From the NCBI GenBank assembly GCA_946902875.1, contig OX336349.1, forward strand, positions 12,237,891-12,301,890: a DNA stretch of 64,000 nucleotides, in the 5' to 3' direction. Below, in pieces: positions 24,401-36,400 of the stretch. The notes below the pieces were generated by a model. The model was not told where the DNA came from, did no database searches, and worked only from the letters and a program-made list of their open reading frames with translations. The stretch is from Nematopogon swammerdamellus. Taxonomy: Eukaryota > Arthropoda > Insecta > Lepidoptera > Adelidae. A program made the translations under genes and the position numbers. Numbering within the stretch: position 1 is the first letter of the stretch; every line of letters begins with the position of its first letter.

Positions 24401-27400
24401 TGCCAACGGTGTCCATCCATTCGGTTTTCGGGAGCTGCAAATGCTATGCTGGCCGTACAGGCCGTAAAATGTGTTCATTGCCAGCACTTTCTGAATAGAT
24501 GTTTTGCTCAGACCATTACATGTGTGTGCGAAGTGGATGCAGAAGTGATCCGGTTGTCATGGTCATGACTGGCAGTGACGATGTGGACCTCCTTGCCGCA
24601 GTGCAGGCAGTGAGCCTTGGCTTCCCCTTCTGCGTCCACAGTGCTGGCGTCCGCTTGCTCCGAGTAAAACACTGAGTCTGATCCGGGAGACACGGAGCGA
24701 AGGGACTCGGCTGATGCGGCTTTAGCGCATTTGTTGTCTGAAATAAATAGGTCCAAATAGGGATAAATACCCCGAATGAAGGAAAACATCGTAAGGTTCT
24801 ATTTCTGTTTACTAGCTATACTTGTATATATACCGCTGCTCGTATGTTGCTGCCAGGTCGCTTGATCACTGAGGGACACAGATGACATAATGAGGGAGTC
24901 CCGTATACACATCAAAGAGATGCTAAAGGGTTGATAATGATAGTGATGAAGATGAAAACAGTGAAATCAATTTCTAGGGTCTCAATATAAATGACGAAGG
25001 TTAGTTTCTTGCAAAGAGTTTCTTAAAATTAACTATTTGCACGTACCTTTGTCATGTTTTCGGTGAGGTCTTGGTGACATAATAGGACTACGTATATATC
25101 GAAGAGGAGTTAGTCGCGAACCTGCACTAGCCAAGGTCCTAGACGTTTCTGCTGAAACATACGATTCTGAAATTCAACTTTGCAAACATACTGCCAATAT
25201 AATAATTTAAGAGACAAAGTAAAATTGTGGTTACGTGTTAACGAGGTATATTGACTAAAACGTAAATTGAGACTCAACTCAAGTTGACAAAGCATCTATG
25301 TGAAATGGAAATAAATAAAAGATTCGCACCAACATCCTCAGCCTCCAAGGAGCTTAGACCAGCAGCTATAGGAATTGACGTTTTCCTTCTAGGAAGACTT
25401 CCAGGTAGTGATATGCTTTCATTTGAACCGCTTTTTCTTCGTGCCCTAAAAGTACATCTAAATGACAAATTTGTTCTCACTAGTGTTCAGTAGTTTTTTA
25501 TAAACAATCATAATAAACAATACCTGTGCCCAGAATGCGTCATAATAGATGTTGGTGATTTGGCTATACTTGCACTAGCATTGGACTTTCTCCTCGGACT
25601 GTCCCGTAATCTTCTATATTTTCTTGGAGAAATAATGCCACCGCCATTAACACCTAGGTAAATAAATCATATTACAATTTCATCTGAAACAATGAAATCA
25701 GTAGTAAATACGTAAATAAAATTAAATACAAATATTACCGTCTTTCTTGTATTGTTCGCTGGAGTCATCCGAGGTGGGAATATTTAGATGTAATTTTGTG
25801 TTAGGTCCGGTGGGATCCCCACGTCTTTGATTCTCTAAGTATTGAGCCCTTGAATGTCCTGGAACAGCGCTGTCCCCTACTTTGTTCTGTATAGGACTTT
25901 TGGTTTTGAGTTTCGTTCTTTTAACGTGCCTTTCTCTTTCATTTTGTCTTTTTGTTTCAATCTCTTTATCTTTCAAAACCTTATCAATTTCCACGTGTCC
26001 CCGTGGTGAAGATTGCACACTTTTAGATTTTTCTGAATAGTGCACTTTAAATGATTTGTTTGCTCTATTGATCTTATCTTCAATATTTGATCTCCCATTA
26101 ACTTTACCCATTCCACGTTCTGGTCTATACGGACTTGTAACTTCATCGTTTTTGCTAGATTTTCTGCTAAAATCATCCTGAGATGTTGATACGGAGTCAT
26201 CGTATGACTTGGAAAACTCTAATGTAAACGCTTTCTTCTTTCGTCGTTTTTCCTCTGTCGTCCACGGGCGTGATGAACTTCTGTATTTCTGAGAATGCTT
26301 GTAGGCTAAAATAAAATACACATTAATTTAGCCTGAGCACTTTCGACTGTTTGTTTTATATAGGTACATATAACAAATAAAATCGACCATGTGTATGTTT
26401 TTTTTTTTTGATGAATCTATATGTATATATTTAGTAATTCCAAACACTTAAATAACAAGACAATATATCATAACATAAAATAATTAACATAATAAAAAAT
26501 CACGAATCCATAAAACTTTCATCCAAATGGCCCGATGACGGGAATGTGCCCATAACGCTGGCGGCATTGCCCTTCTGTACAGCCATGCTGATGCGCTGCA
26601 ACAGGAAGTATCCAGCACGGCTATCCCCCGATTTCTCCGCGAGACGGCGCCCTATTTCTTTGAGAAACCCCTTCGCCTCCTCGCACAGGGGACCAAGGGT
26701 TTCCACAGCCACTGCTACAAACTCATAATTTTGATTTACAATGTTTTGGTATTTAGAATGTTTCAAGAGCTCAGCCGACTCAGCAGCGGATCTTGCCTTT
26801 CTTGACGTTGACAACACGTGCAAAGACGCTAATGTGTCGACGCAAGTAGCGTCCCAGACGAGGGCTCTCCCCTGTGACAAAGGTATCAGGGTCATCGTGT
26901 ATATTCTTTGCTTGTGCACTCATGGTTCTGTGGATCCGCTATACATATCAATAAACTATTTTTGTGTCTGTCTTTATAAGCGAAGGGCATGTGGCGCCAT
27001 ATATTATTTAGTGGCGTGATTACTACTCCGTGACGAATCGATTTAGTTTGTGGTACTTTCACTCCTGGTGGTGATGGCGATAAATGGCGCCTTTGTAACA
27101 TTACTTAATGAAAACAAAAATAAAAAAAAATTGTATCGTATTCTATTCAAGTACAGTGGAGTTTTTTTTTTTAAATATTTCCGACCCTTTTTACAATGTA
27201 TAAAGTAGGTCACTGATGTGACCACTTGGTATGACCACGGATCCGTCGTGAAATAAACAACCAACTCAAGCTTTCACACCACATCCGACTAAGGAAAAAT
27301 CAATAATGTAAGTCTAAATTCAAGTTTATAGCTTGTTTAGTTTATAAGCGAAAAGGCACTGACAGATGGTAGGACAGAAGGATGAACGGGCGAACAGACA

Positions 27401-30400
27401 GACATTGTAGTGAGATGAAAAGGTTTTTGGTTTTACTGCGGAACTCTAAAAATGGCTTACTCAATCCTCCATCGTCCTCATCGTCGTCTACTGGACTTTC
27501 GTAATAACCAGATGACGAATAATGGCCACTTCTTTCATCATCAGAAACTGATCCCTGGAATAAAAATAATAAATTGAGCAACTTTCCGAAGTCAATAATA
27601 TATTTAATGATGAAATATAGTAAATCTATAATATCATTTTTGTTGACCTTCATAGTAGGCACGGTTTGTTCTCTCTCCTCTGTTGGACTTGAAACCGGTG
27701 GACGCTTAGTTTTGGCTTCAGGAGTGGGCTGTTTTACTTTAGTTTCCCTTTTTTCTTCTTTCTTTTCCTTCTTAGTTTCTTCAGCAACATTAGGATTTGA
27801 TCCAGTTAGACTGTAACTACCACTAGAACTGCTTTTTCCACTCATTGTGTCTTTTGTTTCCTTCTAAAAATTTTAAATGAATACATTTCAAAAAAATTTA
27901 GGTATATTAACTAAGTTAAAGAAGATGTTTTGCATAAAATATTATTTTAAGTGTATTGTAAAACATGTACCCATCCAATTACTTTACTGTTTGAGAACAA
28001 TGCAAATAAAAAATAATTTCAAAATAACTCTACTGGAGAAAACTTACAGCTTTATTAGAATTATCAACGACAGGCTTAACTTGATCAGTCTTATCTCTCC
28101 TTTCTTTGATGGCTTGACATTTTGGTTGTTGGACGATATCTGCTTTAACTTGAATAAATTCAACGCTAGACTTAGTTATTTTCTCGGCAAGTTGCTGTGG
28201 AGGTGAAAAACTAGGAACTATTAAATCTTCGTTGATATGGAGCGGAGGCGAGAAGCTTTGCACTATGAGATCTTCGCACATGTTTTCAGTTCTTGTAAGT
28301 GAGTACAAACTCGAAGCGCTCTCGAACGATGAACCTTCTTGAGCTTTATTGTTTTCTGGATCTGTAAAAAACAATTGCTTTTTCTTAACGATTCTTATTC
28401 TGAAGTTATCAGTAAAACTTGTTAGGAATTTTGTTTTTCTTACTTTGATTTGTAACTTTGTTACAGCTTTTTTTAGAACTGTCAGAATTGGCAGTAACGT
28501 AATCATCTGTTGTGGTTGTCGTGCTTTCAGATACATCAGTTGTGTTGGTTTTACCAGAATCAGTTCTTGCTAAGTTCGAATCGCCATTTATAGATTTCGC
28601 ATTTGGATCTGATGGAGATTCTAATACCTTACTGACTATTGTGGCGTTTTGTTCGTTCTTTTGTTGAGCTTTTCTTTGTAAGTCTTTTCTTCTAGACGGA
28701 CTCAGTGCTCTTTCTCTCTTTTTGTTAATTACACTAGGGGTTCTCTTTATAGGAACATCGGTCAAATCTAGACTAGGGTGAGTAATGGCTATGGCTGGAG
28801 TGTGGTTAGACTTTGGTGCCCCTACTGGGGAGCCGTTTTTAGATATTAGAGGTTGCTTGGTTATGGGAGGTTGACTAAGTTGTATGACAGCCGGAGGAGA
28901 TAGTGATGTTCTTGCAGACATAGCTCCGGATATTGGTGTGTCCAACTTCATACGCGGAGATGTTGGTGATTGACTCTGAAACAGCGACTTTGTGATAGAA
29001 ATTCACAAAAGAAATAAGTGAACATTTATGTTATTTTGATAACTTGATTCATTCACATTTACCTGTGAAGCATCAAACTCTTCATCTAAGGCATCTGTAT
29101 CCATAGAAGAACGTTGTTGATGCTGAAGAATCAACAGTTGTTTTCTCCTCGATGTTGGAGTCAGAAGAGCTAATGCTCCAGGCGATGTTGCTAATGAACT
29201 TAAATCTGACGAACTGAAAATTATAAATAAGATTATATATTGTCAGATTTTGTCAAATATTCAATTGTGAAAGTTAACACTGACCTTATTACTGTTCCAT
29301 TTTCAGTCCCAGAGTCAACTTGTAAAACGGTGGCTTGTGATTCGTTCCAAATTCCATCGGAATGGTCCCTGAAAAATTTGACACAAATTAGTCTGAACAT
29401 TCAGTTACAAACACATATTTTATATACCTAATTTAATATAATATGAGACATTACCTGCTTGGGTCGACTGTAAGAGATTCACTTGAAGCGAAAGGAGAAG
29501 TTCGTTCTAGAGGTGCCAAGCCCACACGAGTGGTGAGTATACCCTGCCTGGAAGTATCATCATCTCGCGTTCCCTCAGCGCTGGGAGACGCCGGACTTGA
29601 TTTAGCGGTACTGGAAACTCATTTTAATTCATTTAACGAAAATAAATATGTTAGAAGATGAAAATGAAGATCTCAAGTGCTGTCATTTTTAATACCTAAT
29701 GATACATTCATAATTTTAACTGGACAGAGCAGTCTTTCGTTTGAACCGAGCAGTTGAAGAAAAATATGAATTAAATACGATAGAAACTGTTAATACTCAA
29801 AATAAGAAGAAATGACGTGGCAAACCAGATACTTGAATATTATATTTTCCAAATATTGCAATCCTTCATCAAAATTATTCGATTGAAGAGTCGTGAAATA
29901 AAATCGTCACAAAGGACATAATTCTATTTAAAATTTTAAATGGTAGAAATATGAACAAAATGTGACTGCCACTATCTAACGTGGATATAGCATTAAAAAT
30001 ATGCAAAACCTAATGTATTAAAATAAAATGAAAAATATAAACTATATTCAAGAAATTATTTACAAATTAAGTATAATAATTTGAAAGCATATACGAACCC
30101 TTCGTGAGCGTTGTCCTCGTAACTCCGAACGTCGTGCTCATTCGGCTCCTCGAGACTGACGCTTCGCTTTCTAAACGCATCATGCTTGTAACTAATATAC
30201 TTTTCATGAAAATCTTCGTACGGAGCGTTCCCGTCCGAAGAACTACGAAGAAAGATGCCCATTATGAAGATCGACAACAAGCATGGAATGAGATCCGTCA
30301 AGCAAAATTCGACAGTGAAGTTCCTATTTGATAGGGATGCCAATAAATCTACTTCACGATGCATCTTTATCTGACTTCAGGATATAAGAAAGCAAAAATT

Positions 30401-33400
30401 AAAAACTACGTATAGGTAGATACATATTTGCCACTTGAAGTTGTTGTATACATGCGCTTTTATCATGCTATGCTCAATTTCCTTGTGTAGTCGCCTATGT
30501 TTTTTTAAATATCAGTAAGTATACCTAACCTAAAATATATATTTAGATTAGTTGTGCTTCTTCTTTGTGTGCCAATAGTAATGCAATTACTTACTAATAA
30601 ATTAAGCAATTGCTTACAAAGTGCTTTGGTTCAGCTAGACTACTTTCTAGTATACTTAATTGTGTTATACCTGAATGATCCATTAGGTTCTAGAGAAAAT
30701 ATTCCCTCATCTTTGATAGGCGTTTGAGCATAGCTCTGTGTAATGTACTGCTTATATCGACTTTCCCTTTCTTTCTCTTCCCTAGTCATGTTCTCCTGAC
30801 TCGTCGACATTATAAGCGGTGCATCTTTTATTCCATCCACAGATGTCCCCTGAATCTCACACTTTCTTCTAAAATCAAAAGGTAAGTGTTAGATTTTTTA
30901 AAATACAGAATGTGGAAATCATCTTTTAGTAATCGAATATTACTTTATAATTATATAAATATTATATTATAATACTCACGCATCTAAGAGTATTTCGCCT
31001 TCTGAAAGCGTTTTCTGAAGTAATCGTTTATTGGTCCTTTTTGATAGTACGACGGCCTCATCATCTGGTCGTGGCTCAAAATCTATTATGATTTCTTTCT
31101 CATTTCGCTCACTATCGTCTGTCGTAGTCGCCGATGTTTCAGTGGAAGGTTCCGATTGGAACGTCGAGTGCTTCGATAGTGGGTTAGAACTTATCGTCCT
31201 TTGGGACGCGTCACTCGTGTTCTTCGAAAGAATCGATCTTATAGATCTCTCACTTCTCGACTGCTCTGCGATTTTCTGTTGAAGGTATTCCAAGTTCTTT
31301 CTGTTCAGCGCCATACTCTTTTCTAACGATTCAATATCGTGTACTACATCGTCATCGACCGTGTCGTCTCGATCGCTTTCGTGTATGAATTGGAAGTTTT
31401 GGTGGAAGTACTCCTGCGCCTGTCTCTGTAGGACACTGATGTCTGAAGATTTATCGAAGGATGCTACAGATTTGACTGGAGAGAATTCGGTGATGTCGTC
31501 AGAGTCCTCTCTCTGGAGGATGGGGGAAGCGAGGACTGACGGAGAGCGAGGCGATCTGGGTGGTTCTTCTGATTGTGTGCGATGAAGTTTTTCGTGGTCT
31601 GTTGGGAAACTGGAATATAACATGTGGGAACTAAATTCATTAAAGTTTCCTTACCGGCTTAGGCATTACAAATTTTTAACTTTTAACTCTATATTGATGA
31701 TTATGTCATACCCATCAGCAATGATGCTGCAGATGTCTGCTTGCTGGTCCCTCCCAGTAAGCCTGTCGCCGCCAACTTCCGAGAACGACTTAGTAAGTCG
31801 TCGTGGTCCCGCTGTGAAGCCGTTAGTCTGCACACCCGCTGCCACCATCGTCACCTGTAATTTTTTTTTAAATTTAAACTCGGGTTGACAAACATTTAGG
31901 GAAATCATGTAGGTTGGTTCACGGCCGAATATAAAAAGTGAATACACTTGTGCAACTTACCCTCTTTATAGTTCGTGGACTGAGTGAAAGATAAGTGGGA
32001 TGAGCTTTGCGTCCTAGACTCACTTCAGTCTGTGTGGCCTGCGTCCTCATCACGCCTTTCTTTATTTCTGAAACATCAATCTGTAATTAGTTTTGTGTCA
32101 TTTCATTGCAAGTTTATTTATAGTCAGATATATCGATATATATGGGTACATTTTTTATTTTTTTATATTTATTTAATCCGGTATGGGTGGCTGAGCCGAA
32201 GGAGCCAAAGCACATGCTCCGATCAGCCAATATCACCTCCGAGTAGGTAGGTGTCATACCGGAGACTTCCCTGGATTACTGGCTATACTGGACTAGAGGA
32301 GAAAACAACCGAGGCTGCTATGCGGCCATCTTACATCCAGTATTGTTGCCCAAATAGCGTTGCAGCTGTCGCGAAAGTGCAAATTGGACGAAAACAATGC
32401 TGACATTTCTTTCGCGACATTTTTGCGAATTCACATAAAAAAACAAATCATCTGTCATTACCTAGCATAGGTTTAGATGCTGCGTTGTCCGGGTGATGTG
32501 TGCGTGGCGCTGGCTGCGGGGGAGGAGGCGCGGGCGCAGAGTGCGTGAGATGCGGGGGGTGCTGGGGGTGCTGGGGGTGCGCGAGGGGCGGCGGCGCGTG
32601 GGCGATGTGCGGAGGGTAGTGCACGGGCGCGGGCGGGAAGTACGCCACGTGCGGGGGGAACGCCGGCTGCAGCAGCACTGGGTAGCCGAGCTGCTCCGCC
32701 TGGAAAGCAGGAAAGTTTATATTAATTAAAATTTGCCCCTTAAAAGGAAACGCGACTGTCCTAGTAGTGACTAATGTAAGCCATACACGCTACGGTCTAC
32801 CGGAGAGGTTACCTGCGCAGGTTTGCCTGCGCAGGTCCGTAGCGTGTGTGGGGACGGTCCGGTATACCGGAGCGGTCTTCAGTTCGTTTTGCTATGGTAT
32901 GTATGTTACACCGTACGGTGTCACTCGAAAGAATTGATTTTCGATCTTGCGCCGGTCGCCTGCGCACGTTATAAAAACTGCACAGTCTATTCTCACACAT
33001 GCTCCGGTTGACCTGTGCAGGCGTACCTGCGCAGGCAAACCGCACAGGTTTACCTGAGTGTGTGTGGGGGGCAGTCATTATCAGGTATATTTTGACTATT
33101 CAGGATTTTGTTTAATTAAACCTGCCATGCTAGATTACATGATCTGCTACACCCGTCAGCCCATCACCGACACGCCAATGGCTTTGGTTGTACGTGCCGG
33201 CCGGTCACACTGAACTGGTCGAGAAACACGGAGTTTTCCTTCTTTTTCTTGCAGATTATGGCAAAAAGCTGAAACTGGCACATTTGCCTATATTATCATT
33301 TTCCGTATTTCCACTTCCCACAAAATTTTCAAATCATGTTTGGGGAACATATTATTATGTTTTCAAACTCATGTCTCCATATTTTTTTTAATACTAAGCG

Positions 33401-36400
33401 CGACATGTATCGCCGAACTCATAAGGTGTCTAGCGACGCCCATGGACATTAGGTCGCATGCGGGGGTTTTGACAGGTGCCCATTCAAGCCTTTCTTACAT
33501 GGTATCTATCATTTGCAGAGAAACTGCATTAAGGTATGTGGATGTATATATTGGTTTATGTGTGTATATGAATGTTACCTGTAAGTATGTAGGATGTAAT
33601 GACTAATGAATTTATCTAATTGTATGTTAAGTATATATATGTAAGTATATTATAATTTTTTGAATTTTTTAACTTTTTTTACATTTAATTTCGCATAATC
33701 CATCTCAACTTATCCACAATCCCAGGTATTACTGATAGATAATGCATTTGGGCTTTAAAAATAAAAAAAATTGCAATAAAATGCCACTTTAAAAATTTAA
33801 TTTTTTACATATTGACCACTGATATCTGAACGAATGAAATAATTTGAATGAAAATGATACTGTGATTACTATTTATTTTATTGACTGTTTTTAAATTATT
33901 TATTGTATGCAATTATTCAGAACTACCGAATTGTTTATTATTTGTATTGAATCTAGTGTAAATGTTGACGATTTCTATAGCACGATGGATTTTCCACATA
34001 CAATGCTCGCTGAAATAAAATACTTTTGACTTTGACTTTATTTTGCCATCACGAAGAGAGAGCAAACCAATGTAGGATTCCCATCTCACTTGTGTCCGTC
34101 CGTCCAGCAGCCGCTCGGAGCACTCCCGCCGGAAGCGGCCGGAGCCTCCGCCGCCGCCTAGCGTCGCCGGCATGGCCGAGTCGTCGAAGGTGGTGAGGGT
34201 GTGCGAGCGGGCGAAGGATACGTGCTTAGGCCTGCAACATACACCATTTCACTCTAGAGGACGATCACTTTACACGAGGTCCCGTCTAAACATTCAAATT
34301 AAATAACGAGTAATATGTTTATTTCTAGGGTTCCGTATTCATACAGAAGCCTATTACTAAGCGTACGCCGCGCCGTCTATCTGCCTGTCCGTTCGTCCAT
34401 CCTGGGGCTGCATCCTTTGAACCGTAATAGGTAGCCGGTTGATATTTTCCCAGAATATTTTTATTATGGCGGATATAAAACAAGCAAAAAGTAAGAAATA
34501 AATAAATAAGGGTGTACCCATACAATTTATCATAATAAATTCTCTTCAATTAATATTCGACAGAACAGCACCATCTACCGAATGTAATTCAATTTCAAAA
34601 ATATCATTTTAACTACAAACGTCAACGGTGACCGATAGATGGCGCGAGGGATACATATCAATACAAAATATAGCTCCGCCGAACTAGAGATACGTGCGAG
34701 TGAGACAAGAAGGAATGATAAGTGCAATTAAGAAGTAACATATGGCTACGGAACCCTTTTTGTGTGAACAGCGTTTTCAATTAACAGGTTTTTTATACCT
34801 ACGTCTTTTGGTTATTGTTTCTGGTTGTCCAATGCAATGACATAAACATAAATAAAAAGTAAAAATAAAGTCCGTGGAAACACGCGAAAACAAGAGCATG
34901 CGGCATGCAACCATGTCACACGCACGTTTAATTACGTAATATTCTGTCAGTGTCAGTTCATCACAGTCTTTAAGTGTGACGTGGTTCTATGGGTGTATGC
35001 ATTCTTATTTGTGCAAATGGGTCAACAGAGCTATGCTTTGATTAAATTACTCAAAGTACAGATACATTTTAACAGGCGGACCGCAAAGAAAATAAAATGT
35101 AGCACTCTTAAAGCACGATCACGAGGAAAAAAATTGGTGTAAAGTTGAAGTCTATTATATAAATAATACGTAGGTACATTTAAAAAATAAATACTTGATT
35201 TATGATATGATAACACAAACAATTAATTCTAACGAGTCCAAAATAAGCAAAACGTTAGACCTGTGAGGCGGCATGGCGTGAGGCGGTGCCGGGGGTGGAG
35301 GCGGGGGCGGCAGTGGGGTGTGCGCGGGGCATCTGTAACGTGCGGAGGCGGTTTATTATTGCTATAGAAATTATAACTGTGTGCTTAAATTAATAATTAT
35401 ATGGTCTTAGTGAATGCCTAGATGCATTAAGTGTTACCTTTTGCCCAAATTTTATTTGAGTGCAATAAATATATATACAATGCAATACAGTACAATACAA
35501 CTTCCGGAGGGTGTTGAGTTTTGAGTTGGAATGGGTAGAAAGGTATTATCTATCTATTCCCAAGGTCACACCTAAAGTTTTCAATATTAAAATCAAATAA
35601 TATTTTTTATTTTTTTTATGTAATCCGGTATGGGTGGCTGAGTCGGAGGGGCCAAAGCGCATGCTCCGACCAGCCAATATCACCTCCGAGAAGGTAGGTG
35701 CCATACCGGAGACTTCCCTGATTTATTTCATTGGGCGAGCTTCCTCCCCAATTTCACTTTATGCTAGTCCATTAAACAACAAAGACACGTCGAAATTCCA
35801 AAATATTAATCAGAAATATTTTATCAATGTAGCTTTCAGTTTCAATTTTCACAGTTGGCTTTCAATCGTCCGAAAATACCAGTCTGTGAAAATTGGAAAA
35901 CAGAATAGAATGTAATATCGAAAGATTACATTGGAAGCGTGTTGTACGTACTTAGAATCCGTAATGTATAGCTAGATAGAGCGAGAGACAAATTATAGAA
36001 TGTCGAATTCTCCCAGACCGGTTGACCTGAATTCCTTCCCATCTATTCGTACCACTGCTCTTTTGTAGTAGATGCGCCTTTCTCATACATCACTCCCGAA
36101 AAAACATGTCACCGACCAAATCAGCTTACAAGCTGAACACTCACAATGACTTAATATGCTTATATTGCATGACTAACCTATACCACGGCTTCGCTCGCGG
36201 TAGAATCGGTTTAATAGCAAATATGATAATAAACCATCGCTTCTCTTATATTATCTCTCTCTTCTCCTCCCTCCCTCACCTCCTCCCCTCCCACCCATCC
36301 CCTACGTCCTTCTCTCCCCTCTCGATCCGGCAATACCATTTGACACTAAATTCCGTACATACCTACTATACTTTCTTTGATACTGCTCAGCCCTATTTCT

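Noticed and set aside
32493..32729. Plus-strand Arg/Gly-rich ORF opposite exon 7
   Set aside because: Antisense of the Pro/His-rich exon; its composition reflects the GC-rich coding strand.
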